From Simmondsia chinensis (taxonomy: Eukaryota; Streptophyta; Magnoliopsida; Caryophyllales; Simmondsiaceae): a stretch of 64,000 bases of DNA. Within the stretch, counting starts at the first letter, position 1, and each line of letters begins with the position of its first letter. The position numbers were made by a program, and so were the translations under genes. The stretch is taken from positions 8,094,492 to 8,158,491 of the forward strand of contig JAGTTD010000013.1 in the NCBI GenBank assembly GCA_018398585.1, in the 5' to 3' direction. The notes under the pieces are model-generated. The model saw nothing but the letters and a program-made list of their open reading frames with translations. It ran no database searches and was not told the DNA's origin. Shown in pieces: positions 1 through 10,197 of this stretch.

Positions 1-971
1 ATGTCTTATATACATTTAATTTTAAAAAATAGTCATTTAACTTTGTTATTGCCTATAAGTCACAACACACCCCCTAAACATTATTACTAAATATAACAGA
101 CCCCTTAAATATTAATAAATTTGAATTTAAAAAAAAAAATGTGAAACTACAAAATTTGAAATAAGTTATAAAAAAAAAATTTGTTGAAAAAAGCTTGGAA
201 AAATATAATATTATTTTTTAACTTTGCTCTTCAATTTTCTTTTAAAAAATTATTTTAAAGAATTTATTTTCAAATGTTTTTATTTCACACAATTTTTTAA
301 TCTAATTTAGAAGTTTGAAAAAAAAATTATATTTTATCTTGTAGTATTTTAATGAAATTTTTTAAAAAGCATTTATTATCTTCTAAAATTATAATGTTAT
401 TATTATAATTAATTAAAATAATTAGTTTGTTTAAATATCTATATATTCAATTATTTTTTGTCTAAAAATATAGAGCTCCTATATTTCGCCTAAAACATTA
501 AATCCTTATTTTTTGTATAAAAGTAAAAAAATCACTGTTTTAATTTGATATACTTTTTAATTTTAAATTTATTAATCGAATTTTTATCAAAGTTAAAAAA
601 TATTATCATATTGTTTTATCATTTATTTTTTAACTTTTAATTCTAATACTTTTTTTAATTTTAAATTTAGTAATGTTTAAGAGATATTTTATGTTTATTA
701 ATAATGTTCGGGGGGGTGAGTTATGTAAAAAACAAAGTTCAAGAGTTATTTTTGAAATTAAAAGTGTAGGGGGTATATTATGTTTAATTACAAATTTCAG
801 AAGGAGTGTTGTGTGTAATAACAAACTTTAAGATGAAACTAAAAGTACGGGAGTGTATTGTATTTAATTATAAAGTTTAAGGGGTTATTTTATGAAATTA
901 AAAGTGCAGGAGGTGTGTTGTGTTTAATTGTAAAGTTTAGGAGGTTTTTCCATATTTTGCCCATATATATA
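1..971. repeat. Inverted-repeat (foldback/MULE-like) element, copy A
   Basis: The stretch is AT-rich with no gene. The left end (about 1-125) carries sequence resembling 'acaacacaccccctaaaca', and the right end (about 690-960) carries the reverse complement as tandem subunits of roughly 60 bp ('gtgttgtgtttaattgtaaa' followed by 'gtttaggaggt'). The same architecture is seen at 33218-36457, where both arms are present. The arms therefore look like long terminal inverted repeats built from tandem subunits, as in foldback or some Mutator-like non-autonomous elements. The left end is cut by the window border. Superfamily is an inference, since no transposase is visible. Confidence 0.5.
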
Positions 972-1305
972 GGTATCGTTTAGCATGCAGGAAATAGATG
1001 GAGGAGTAGAAATTCATGGTAAGTACGGATTTTGACTCTTGTTTGATTGGTAGGAAGTAGATAAAATGTGAAAAGTTGAAATTGCTAAGTAATTTCCAAT
1101 TTTTTTGAAAATGCAAGAAGTAACTTACTGAGCCCCAAGTAAATTCTAATTCCGTTGTTTTAACCTAGTCTTCTGAAGCAAGTTCTATTTCTCATCTTAG
1201 TAATCAAACATGTTTATCCTATTCTTGAAAAGTTGACATAAAAATTGAATTCTTGATAAATATAACTCCTGCAGGAATTTAATTCATGTGTTAGCCAAAT
1301 AGGCC
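972..1305. mobile_element. MITE, Tourist-like, family 1 (copy A)
   Basis: This is a 334-bp AT-rich non-coding element with imperfect terminal inverted repeats: GGTATCGTTTAGCATGCAGG on the left and a right end whose reverse complement reads GGCCTATTTGGCTAACACATG. A close copy lies at 36458-36764 in the equivalent position of copy B, where it is flanked by ATA on both sides. A third copy at 32354-33217 is split by a solo LTR. The TTTGG-type TIR suggests PIF/Harbinger (Tourist) ancestry. Confidence 0.6.
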
Positions 1306-1980
1306 GGGTGAACAAAGGTACAAGGTATGTATATTATAAGTATATACTATGTATTGTAATATTGGGAACTTGGGAGATTATGCATATGGAAATTAGGTCG
1401 ATCACGGCTGTCCCGTTTAAGTTTGGATTAATTTTTGTTTTTACATATGGTTGCAAAGGCTTGGCGAGCTAGGGAGGATATTAAGAAGTGCCAGAGTATG
1501 GAACTTAACTGAGTTCATATTGAGGGATATAATCTCACAATAATTCCAGTCATTCATCGCGAATATCAGTGCCCGTAGCAGATTGAGACCCTAGTTGAAG
1601 ATATTTGAGATATGTTACTGTAGTTTATAAAGTATAGAGTTTTGCATTTTTTCGTAAAGGGAATAAGGCGGCAAATAGGGTGGCCGTGCTCAATTTGAAT
1701 AACTAGTGTGCTAGCTCCTCTTAGCAGAAAATTAGTAGGCAACTTCACAGAATCATCCAATTTGAATCACTAGATTTTCATAACTTTAATTAGAGAATTT
1801 AGCGTACTACTTACCTTATTATAGATGTGTGTGTGTGTGTGTGTGTGTCAGATTGTGTTTGACTCAAGTTTAATGCTCTATTATGAAAAATAATTGTACT
1901 CCCGGTGAGTAGTAAATTTTATCGGACATAATGACCTTGTTCTGAATCCATTTCAAATTAGATTGGATTCGAGTCAGTTT
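1306..1980. other. Gene-free spacer, segmental copy A, with (GT)n
   Basis: No coding signal is seen. The stretch is colinear with 36765-37345 in copy B; shared blocks include 'caaggcttggc' and 'tatactatgtatt'. A (GT)n microsatellite lies at about 1826-1848. The 3' part, from about 1940, enters the repeat containing 'gattggattc', which recurs at 37340 and 49940. Confidence 0.6.
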
Positions 1981-2327
1981 TGTAGAAATTTGACAAACAA
2001 AATAAACTAAACAACCAAGAACACTTTTGTATGAAAAAAAATTAGATGATTACTATTGAAATGAAGACTAGCCTATTTATAATTACATCAAAGAAAAATG
2101 AAAAGATGCCAAAGACAGAATCCTAGGCTAATTACATAAGACATTAAAACAAGAATTGAAGAGCAAAATAAAGCCTCTTGGCCGGTTACACTAGAGGGAG
2201 GAGAAGAGGAAAAATAGGAAAAATTAACTATCCTAAATTTAATTCTATACCTAATTAAATTCAAAGTATTTATATCAAAACAAATACAAGTACAAAATAC
2301 ACATGTACATGTGTTATATTTTCAACA
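1981..2327 (-). repeat. 3' LTR of Copia 1981-7165
   Basis: The 347-bp LTR starts TGTAGAAATTTGAC and ends ATTTTCAACA on the + strand. It is nearly identical to 6820-7165. The PPT abuts its inner end, so it is the 3' LTR of the minus-strand element. Confidence 0.95.
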
Positions 2328-2340
2328 CTCCCCCTCAAGT
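2328..2340 (-). other. Polypurine tract of Copia 1981-7165
   Basis: The minus strand reads a purine-rich run containing TTGAGGGGGAG directly before the 3' LTR. This is the expected priming site for plus-strand synthesis. Confidence 0.85.
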
Positions 2341-4045
2341 TGGAGCATGCAAGTTGACAATGCCCAACTTGTGAAGAAGGGATGAAAACGAGGATAACCC
2401 GAGTGCCTTTGTGAACACATCCGTCACTTGACCTGAAGACCGAACAAAAGAAGTGGAAATTTCCTTTGCTAATAATTTCTCTCGAATGAAGTGGCAATCG
2501 ATCTCTATGTGTTTTGTTCTCTCGTGAAACATAGGATTGGAGGCAATATGAAGGGCTGCCTGATTATCACAAAACAAGATGGCAGGTTGATCAGTGCTAA
2601 CTTGCAGATCACGAAGTATGCGCCTCAACCATACTAACTCACTAGTAACTGTAGCCATGGCCCGATACTCTACTTCAGCGGAAGAATGAGAAACGGTGGA
2701 TTGTTTCTTAGAACGCCATGAGATAGGGGAGTCCCCCAAAAATGTAAAAAAAACCTATAGTGGAACGTCTAGAAGTTGGGCAACCTGCCCAGTCAACATC
2801 ACAATAAGCACGAAGAGACAAGTCACATGCACGGGGTAGAAAAATACCCTGACCCGGTGTCCCCTTAATGTAGCGAAGGACACGATAGGCGCCTTCTAAG
2901 TGCGGTATCGGCGGATCATGCATAAATTGACTAAGAATTTTAACGGCATAACAGAGGTCAGGTCGAGTGATGGTAAGGTAGAGAAGTCTTCCTACTATTC
3001 GACGATACTGTCCCGGATCTTCTACATGGTCCCCTTCCCCATCAGCTAACCGATGGTTTTGGACTGTAAGGGTGGAAGTAGGCTTAGCTCCTAAAAGATC
3101 GGTTTCACTTAAAATGTCAAGCGCATATTTTCTTTGATTAAAAACAGTTCCATCCTTCATGCGTGCAACCTCTATTCCAAGAAAATACTTAACTAGGCCT
3201 AAGTTCTTAATCCCAAACTGTTTATCAAGTGAGACCTTGACTTCCTCTATGTGACTTAGGTTATTTCCAGTTACGATGACATCATCAACATATACCAATA
3301 TACTAGTAAAAATTGACCCACGAGTATATGTAAACAAAGAATAATCCAATTTAGAATGCATGAAACCCATGGCAACCAAAAAGGACACAAACTTTTGGTT
3401 CTAGTTACGAGATGCTTGTTTAAGTCCGTAAAGAGACTTACGTAAACGAAAAACTTTACCCTTATGTTGCTTCTCAAACCCTTGAGGGAGTTTCATATAA
3501 ACCTCTTCATCTAAGTCACCATGCAAGAAGGCGTTATTGACATCCAATTGATGTATAATCCAATCCCTAGCGGCTGCAACTGCAAGAACACATCTAACTG
3601 TGACAAGTTTAGCGACAGGGGCAAAAGTGTCATGATAATCGATACCTTCGATCTGAGTGTATCCCTTGGCAACCAAACATGCCTTGTAGCGCTCAATGGT
3701 ACCATCCGACTTATATTTTATTTTGTACACCCACTTGGAGTCTATGGCTTGTTTCCCGGGGGGTAATTCTTCCAATGTCCATGTCCTATTCTGTTCGAGT
3801 GCTGAAATTTCTTTCTCCATAGCATCTCTCCAATGTTTATGATCTATAGCCTGAGAAAAATGTTGTGGCTCATCACCCGAAGTGATGGCTTTAAGCAAGG
3901 ACGAGTGTGGGTTAGAAAATCGTGAATTAGACACAAAATTTGACAAGGGGTAAACCATACCTGAGTCAGCTGAAGGAGCGGCAGCACGAGAATGGGCTAT
4001 AGAAGAAGGAACATCCACAATAAAATCTTGATACTTAGCTGGCAT
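2335..4045 (-). pseudogene. Copia reverse transcriptase and RNase H region, frameshifted
   Basis: Three open pieces cover this region. Residues from 4045 to 3401 encode the RT N-terminus, with [34 protein letters not shown] and the KSLYGLKQA motif, and stop at an in-frame TAG just after it. Residues from 3388 to 2708 continue with the YVDD catalytic box (LVYVDDVIVTG) and the RT connection. Residues from 2739 to 2335 encode RNase H, including [22 protein letters not shown] and the tail KALG. The YVDD aspartates are kept, but the breaks between the pieces prevent one polyprotein. It belongs to the Copia element whose 3' LTR begins a few bases downstream. Confidence 0.93.
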
Positions 4046-4111
4046 TGAGCAAACCCGACTCAGTCTACCCGATCCTCCTGGTGCAGTGGGCTCCTGGGGT
4101 CTGTCAGACCC

Positions 4112-5008
4112 CTATTCTGGTGCTGCTGCATCCGATTCTGGTGCTGCAACACCAGTATCTGTCGGTGGTACTGCCACCGACAGATCTGTCATGCCCGGTG
4201 GTGCTTCGGCCACCACCAGTCCCTCCTGTACACGTGTCCTCCCATGATCTTTATCATCCACATATCGTATTAGATCAATTTCGTTATCATCATTTCTTTT
4301 CCCTTGCTTTTCAAGATAAGGAAACTTATTCTCATAAAAAATAACAACACGTGAAATGACCATTTTCTTGTTGTCTAAATCAAAAACTTTGTATCCTTTC
4401 TTCCCATGTGGATACCCAATGAAAATACACTTATTTGCACGATAACCAAATTTATCCTTGCTACGATCTTTATGATGAACATAGCACAAAGAGCCAAAAA
4501 CACGTAAATGACCGAAAGAAGAAGCTTTTTCGAGTAAGACCTCATAAGGACTCCGATTCCCTAGACGTTGTGTGGGCATGAGATTGATCAAATAGGCTGC
4601 TGTTAGGACACACTCTCCCCAAAATTGGATAGGAAGACCTGCTTCAAAATGAAGTGCACGAGCCACCTCTAGGAGGTGCCTATGCTTCCTTTCGACAACC
4701 CCATTCTGTTGAGGAGTATCAATGCATGAATTTTGTACTTGAATTCCTTTTCCTGCATAAAAATCGAGCAAAGGACCAAAAAGAAACTCCGCACCGTTAT
4801 CACTCCTTACTTGCTTTACACACTTGTTGTACTGATTTTGTACAACTTGGCAAAAATCCATTAATATCCTATGAGATTGCGACTTATCTCTCATCAAATA
4901 AACCCATGTGCCTGTTATAATCATCAACTATGGTGAGAAAAAAAGAGCACCAGTCATAGACACGATACGATAAGGACCCCAAATGTCACAATGAATTAAC
5001 TCAAAACA
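4112..5008 (-). pseudogene. Copia integrase core, interrupted at its 5' side
   Basis: The open frame from 4927 to 4112 carries RSDNGAEF and TPQQNGVVERKH, the second and third members of the DDE triad, then the Copia integrase C-terminal part (ECVLTAAYLINLMPT, RVFGSLCYVH, KCIFIGYP). The first catalytic Asp lies in the fragment IHCDIWGPY just upstream (about 4970-5000). That fragment is separated from the protease ORF by a TGA and from the core by two frameshifts between about 4905 and 4955. All three catalytic residues are still recognisable, but the protein is not continuous. Confidence 0.9.
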
Positions 5009-6695
5009 TCATGTAGTTTTGCTAACAGAAACGGGAAAAGGTAAACGAGTTTGTTTTGCCCGATGGCAAGAATCACAACCAGCATCAATAGAAGTACCAA
5101 AATCCAAATTCAAAAAATTCGACAATTTATTAAATGGGACATGCCCCATTCTTCGGTGCCAAATCAAGAACTTTTCTTCCGAACTCCTCACGTGTGTAAC
5201 CTTGGGAGCAACCGGTCCCTCTAAAATGTATAGCCCATCTCGCTGTCTACCCACTCCAATCAGCTTCCTCGATAGTAGGTCCTGTATCACACAAAAATTT
5301 GAATAAAAAGTCAATGCACAATTCCTATCTCTGGTCAACTTGCTAACGGAAAGAAGATTGCATTGGAATCCGGGAATACACAAAACATTATCAAGTGTGA
5401 GACTGCTAGAAATGGTGGCACGCCCCACATGGGAAACTGACAATGAATTTCCATTCAGAAGTCTGACTGGCTTGAATTTAGTGTTAACCTGGACATTATC
5501 TAACACAAAATCTGAACAAACCATGTGGTCGGAAGCACCCGTATTAATAATCCAAACAGTATTAAACAAAACCTGACCTGACATGTTAACACAAGGTGAA
5601 CTTTCCTCGGCACTGAGTAAAGACAACAGCTGCTGATATTGAGATGCCGACAACCCCAAACCGGGGCTGTCGTTCTGCAGGAATGGCGCACCACCAGTCG
5701 CTACCGGCAACAGCAGCGGCTGCTGGTGGTGCCCGGCTGACTGCGCAGCAGCAACAGTGGCTGCTGCTGCCCGGTTTTGTCCACAGTTCTTCCATCCCGC
5801 CGGGTATCCTATGAGCTCGAAGCAGCGTTCTTTTGTGTGTCCCTGTCTTTTGCAATGAGAACAAGAAAATCGATTATTGCGCCTAGTGGGTTGCCCATTA
5901 GAATTGGGCAAATCCCCACTAGTGGTACAAAAATTCCCTTTGACTACGAGAGCCGTAGCTTCAGGGACAACAATATTGCCCGAAGCAACACTCTGTTGCT
6001 TCTCCTCCTGACATAAAGTAGCATATGCATTGGACACATTTGGAAGTGGTTTGGTATTCATGAGTTGGGATCTAACGGTAGAGAAGGAGGGATCCAATCC
6101 CATTAACAAATCGAGCAACCTCTCCATGTCCCTTATGGCCGCAAAGGCTTGTCCCAAGCCACAAGTACACAGGGGGATTGCTACAAGGGTGCAAAGCTCA
6201 TCCCATAAAGACCTTAGTTTGGTGAAATAGTCAAACATTGACATATTATCTGGTTTTAAGTGTGAAATCTCGCGCTTAATTTCATAAACCCGTAGTACAT
6301 TTCCTTGGGAAAAACGTTCATTCAAGTCTAGCCAAACGTCACGATTAGATTCAAAATACGCAATACTTGCATTGATTTCTTTAGAAACCGAATTGGATAG
6401 CCAAGAAGAAACCATGGAGTCACAGGCACTCCAATTTCAAAATCTGAAGAATCTTCCTCCGGTTTCTTGATACTACCATCGAGAAAACCAATTTTATGTT
6501 TGGCCTTAAAGACCTTAAAAATAGAGCGCCTCCAAGCCGGGAAATTAGGGCCTTTAAAATATCTTGCACGAAAACAAGCCCCGGATGATCCGAGGGGTGA
6601 AGATAAAAAGGTGAGTTCACATCAGGAACTCCCCCTGAAACTAGAACCAATGCAACGGTTTGATTAGAAACTTCACTTGAATTTTCGTTATTCAT
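5009..6695 (-). pseudogene. Copia gag, protease and GAG-pre-integrase region
   Basis: The likely gag start is the ATG at 6693-6695 (MNNENSSEV), followed by the conserved YLHPSDHPG block. Two frameshifts, near 6565 and near 6437, break the gag N-terminus before the 468-codon open part (6415-5009). That part has the gag helix region, a CCHC zinc knuckle (CSHCKRQGHTKERC), the protease box and the GAG-pre-integrase motif WHRRMGH. The protease active site reads NTGAS, where the family has DTGA or DSGA. The Asn codon is at 5543-5545, so the catalytic Asp is lost. Confidence 0.92.
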
Positions 6696-6806
6696 TTTAA
6701 GATGCGTAAAATAACACAAATAAAACAAGAAATATGAAAATTTCAAGATGTTTGGCTTACAGTGAGGCACGACTAGGGAACACGAGCGACGACTTGGATC
6801 TAATCC

Positions 6807-6819
6807 TGCTCTGATACCA
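6807..6819 (-). other. Primer-binding site, initiator Met tRNA
   Basis: The minus strand reads TGGTATCAGAGCA directly after the 5' LTR, complementary to the 3' end of initiator tRNA-Met. This is the standard primer of plant Copia elements. Confidence 0.93.
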
Positions 6820-7165
6820 TGTAGAAATTTGACAAACAAAATAAACTAAACAACCAAGAACACTTTTGTATGAAAGAAAATTGGATGATTACTATTGAAA
6901 TGAAGACTAGTCTATTTATAATTACATCAAAGGAAAATGAAAAGATGCCAAAGAGAGAATCCTAGGCTAATTACATAAGACATTAAAACAAGAATTGAAG
7001 AGCAAAATAAAGCCTCTTGGCCGGTTACATAGAGGGAGGAGAAGAGGGAAAATAGGAAAAATTAACTACCCTAAATTTAATTCTATACCTAATTAAATTC
7101 AAAGCATTTACATCAAAACAAATACGAGTACAAAATACACATGTACATGTGGTATATTTTCAACA
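6820..7165 (-). repeat. 5' LTR of Copia 1981-7165
   Basis: The 346-bp LTR has the same ends as 1981-2327. It abuts the PBS and is therefore the 5' LTR of a minus-strand element. Confidence 0.95.
6912..6920 (-). promoter_or_regulatory. TATA box in Copia 5' LTR
   Basis: The minus strand reads TATAAATAG within the 5' LTR, about 245 bp from its outer end. It is the probable core promoter of the element. The other LTR keeps the same motif. Confidence 0.6.
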
Positions 7166-7727
7166 AGCTTGAGTATCAAATCGTTCTCTAATTAAGCTTA
7201 GGTCAAGTTCAGTTCATTTTAAATCGAGTATTCAATTCAAGTTTTTAGTTCAATCGGGTGAATTAACTACTTCTTCAAATTAGTTTTCAGGTTTGACTAC
7301 ACTTGCCACCTCTAGAGACCACTTACCACATAGTAAGAGAAGAAATTTGTGTTTTTCCTTCTATAAATTTGCAATGTTGTCATAGATCTCCACTTTTCTT
7401 GCAATTGTGGCTCGAAACCACGTAGGAATTACCGAAGTAGGCTGGTGCTGCTTTATGCCGGCCTCACAAGCAGCTGAGGCAAATGCAGTTAGAACTCCCT
7501 TTTTGTTGCACTCTTAGACCATTGGTACCGTGTTGTTACTAAGTCCAACTTCATCCAATCATATAAGCTATTCTAGAAGGCATTTGAAGGCTCGCTCGAA
7601 GTTTTTTTGTCCGCTTCTTTTCTTTGGCTTTCTAGAAATTGTAATACGGAAACCTATTTTGCTGTTAAACTTCATTCCAGTAATTGCTATAATCATAATT
7701 TTTAGGGTTCATAGTTTATTTAAGTTT
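7166..7727. other. Spacer of segmental copy A with an exon-like fragment
   Basis: This stretch continues the host sequence interrupted by the Copia and is colinear with 37370-38030 in copy B. On the minus strand, about 7500-7385 is open and reads ACEAGIKQHQPTSVIPTWF and then RATIARKVEIYDNIAN. The copy-B counterpart (about 37735-37590) reads CEAGIELHQPASAIPTWF in the same frame. I do not recognise the parent gene. No complete gene is present. Confidence 0.5.
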
Positions 7728-8111
7728 GGGTTATTTACACCAGAGGTCCTTAAACTTTTCTGATTGTGTCAATTTAGTTTTTGTACTTTTGATTGTTTCA
7801 ATTTAGTCCAACAATTTATATTGTGTCAATTTAATTCTTTGGTCAAATTTAAATTTAGTTATTGACATAATTTATAACGGCACAATCAAGTAAGATGCAA
7901 GTAATCCATTAAAAATCTATCTATGGACTCAATTTGACCTAATCCATTGCCGAGCTATTAAAAATTTTATTAAAAACTTAACATAAATTTTACTTTGAGG
8001 ACCAAATTGACACAATATGAATTTTATAGGGACTAAATTGATGCAATTAGAAGTACAATGACTAAATTGGCACATTAGGCAAAGTACTGAAACCTTTGAC
8101 GTTAATAACCC
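7728..8111. mobile_element. MITE, family 2 (copy at 7728)
   Basis: This 384-bp element has terminal inverted repeats: GGGTTATTTACACCAGAGG on the left and a right end whose reverse complement reads GGGTTATTAACGTCAAAGG. Inner parts carry subterminal motifs of the type 'gactaaattgacacaat' in both orientations. TTT flanks both sides. A second copy is at 34137-34493. It has no coding capacity. Confidence 0.75.
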
Positions 8112-8689
8112 TTTTAAATCTATCTAGCTTCCAATCCCCAATCCAAACAATTCTAAGGGATGTCATCAAAAGCCTTTAAACTCTAGTCCACTCAATCGTA
8201 AGATAATGTCATTTAATATTTTAGATCATGAGAAAGAAGAAAACAAGAAATTTTAGGTTTTTCACTACGACATTTTGCAAAATATGTTGTTGTATCTACT
8301 GTAAAATACAATAAAATTCCAACAAAATTCAATTAAATTTCAATGTGATAATATACTTATTAGCTATAATTATTAATTACAGGCTCTTTAGTATTTAATT
8401 ATTCAAGTCAAATTTAAATTTTGGGTTGGGATCGACGATTTACGGGAGTTTCAAATCGGTTTTCAAGTTAGGGTGCATTTGCCACCTCTAGAGCCAACTT
8501 GATTGCCTAGTTAGTGAAGAAACTTATATTACTTTTACAAATTTACAATGTTATTATGGATCTCTCGAGATTCCTTGGATTATGAAGATGTCTAGACTGC
8601 ATATATTCATTAAATAAGTAATGGATCAATTGATTGAGTAATTTATCTAGGATCTAGAATCACCCATTGATTCACGACAGCTGTTCCAA

Positions 8690-8840
8690 AATTAATTTGT
8701 TTTAAGACAGTAAAAAGGTACAATAATACCTTCATAAGAGCCACCAATATCTAGAAAGAGTAAGTCTCGAACCCAAGACCTTATACTTGGGGATAGGTAA
8801 CTTAACCACACTATACCAAACTAACATCTCCCTCTTCTGT
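8690..8840 (-). repeat. tRNA-derived SINE-like sequence
   Basis: The minus strand contains an A-box-like TGGTATAGTGTGG and, about 38 bases on, a B-box-like GGTTCGAGACT. That is the internal pol III promoter layout of tRNA-derived SINEs. The block interrupts sequence that is otherwise colinear between copies A and C. No folded tRNA with an acceptor stem was found, so a functional tRNA gene is unlikely. Confidence 0.4.
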
Positions 8841-9497
8841 ATCATTTATGTGATATATTGAATAGACTTAAATGAGACCGTAGTGAAATTAGACGTGATT
8901 AACGTGTCATGTTGTATCTGCATTTTATGAGGATTCCGCAAAAGGGGTTGAGTTAAACCTCACTCACATATTAAATGGGTTAAAAACCTTCAATTCTAAC
9001 GCAATTAATCTTGATCTTGCTATCTTTTATTGCTGCCCCCTACTAATCTCCTTTTCGACACAAAAGCAGAAATTGTAACTACTGAACTACGAATTACTCT
9101 TAATACTATAGATGACATTTTTGTTACATTAAAGTTCATCAACTTATAAACATGCTAACACTATGTTCTTACAAATGAAAATAACAATGAATACACAACA
9201 TATCAATAATTATATAAAATAAATTATCAAATTAACATAAAAAGTATTGTTCAAACAATCTCATGTCAACACTAGGTAGAACAAGACATACATATACATA
9301 CATATAACACATAACACACATAAGGCGAGAGATGAGAGGCGATATTAAAAATCCTTCTGTAAATCAAGGGCTTAGGTTTAAAATTTGCTTTTAGACATCT
9401 CATTAGAATTAGTGGTGCATATTTCTTTGATTTAGATGTAAGGGTCTCTACTGTGTCCTCCCAGTACACAACTCAAACAATTCGTACATCTTAACAT
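8841..9497. other. Gene-free spacer, segmental copy A
   Basis: The stretch is AT-rich with no ORF of note. It is colinear with about 50330-50740 in copy C and partly with about 41090-41330 in copy B, sharing blocks such as 'cttcaattctaa' and 'acattaaagttca'. It ends at the target site of the next Copia (AACAT, 9493-9497). Confidence 0.55.
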
Positions 9498-10197
9498 TTT
9501 TAGAAAATTGAATAATATTCAGGTATAGCAACAAAGGAGAGAGTAATTAGAAAGATCTTACAAAACGATAATACCGCGCGTGGTAAGATCCACTTCCTAA
9601 AAGACGATTTCGTCGCTGTTCTGGTGCACCCAGTATAACCGGCAGCCGTCCACCAGGATTAACGCGATCCGACTTTTAACGTGCATTCGTTAATTGCCGG
9701 GTAAGAGTGCCTAAGAACTTTGCCCAAAATCTGGATTTTTGAAGGAACTCATCGCCGACGACGGCAGAGATGTCAAGGAGAGGATTGCCTATCCCCAATA
9801 GAATATTGAATTTGCTAACTGAATGAGAGAGAGAGAGAGAGTAGGTGAAGAAAAATTTTAGATCTAGCTCTGAGAATTTGAGGAGTTAAATAGTGGGACG
9901 TGAATTTAATGGGGTTCTTAATTTGCAACGGTAAAATAAAGGACGTAATAAATTGCAACGGTAAAATAATGGACGTAATAAATTGCAATGATAATATTGT
10001 TAATTATCTATGAATCTCCAACAGTCATATTTAATGACATTAGACGGCTACGGGTAAGTGGCTGGTAATGGGTCTTGAAAAATATTTTTCGAAAAACAAA
10101 TGTTCTCGTTAAGAAAAGGATCATCCATAGTATTTTTCCAATGTGGGATACAACTCCCCCATAAAACTAAAAGTTAGCTTGTATCATTTTTTCAACA
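9498..10197 (-). repeat. 3' LTR of Copia 9498-15714
   Basis: It pairs with 14997-15714. It holds a short (GA)n run at about 9826-9841, and tandem copies of 'taataaattgcaacggtaa' at about 9928-9990 that recur in the partner LTR. Confidence 0.82.

Larger units (their letters stand above)
1981..7165 (-). mobile_element. Complete Ty1/copia LTR retrotransposon with broken ORFs
   Basis: This is a 5185-bp element on the minus strand. Its LTRs are 1981-2327 (3') and 6820-7165 (5'), both running TG...CA. The PBS lies at 6807-6819 and the PPT at 2328-2340. Flanks are AGTTT (1976-1980) and AGCTT (7166-7170), a 5-bp target duplication with one mismatch. The LTRs differ by about 11 substitutions and one 1-bp gap, so they are roughly 97 percent identical and the insertion is fairly young. 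Gene order gag, protease, integrase, RT, RNase H identifies Copia. Several frameshifts and stops make it non-coding today. The homologous region at about 37340-37420 in copy B has no such insertion. Confidence 0.95.

Noticed and set aside
8690..8840. Functional tRNA gene from A-box and B-box-like words
   Set aside because: No acceptor stem pairing or anticodon arm could be built; it better fits a tRNA-derived SINE remnant.
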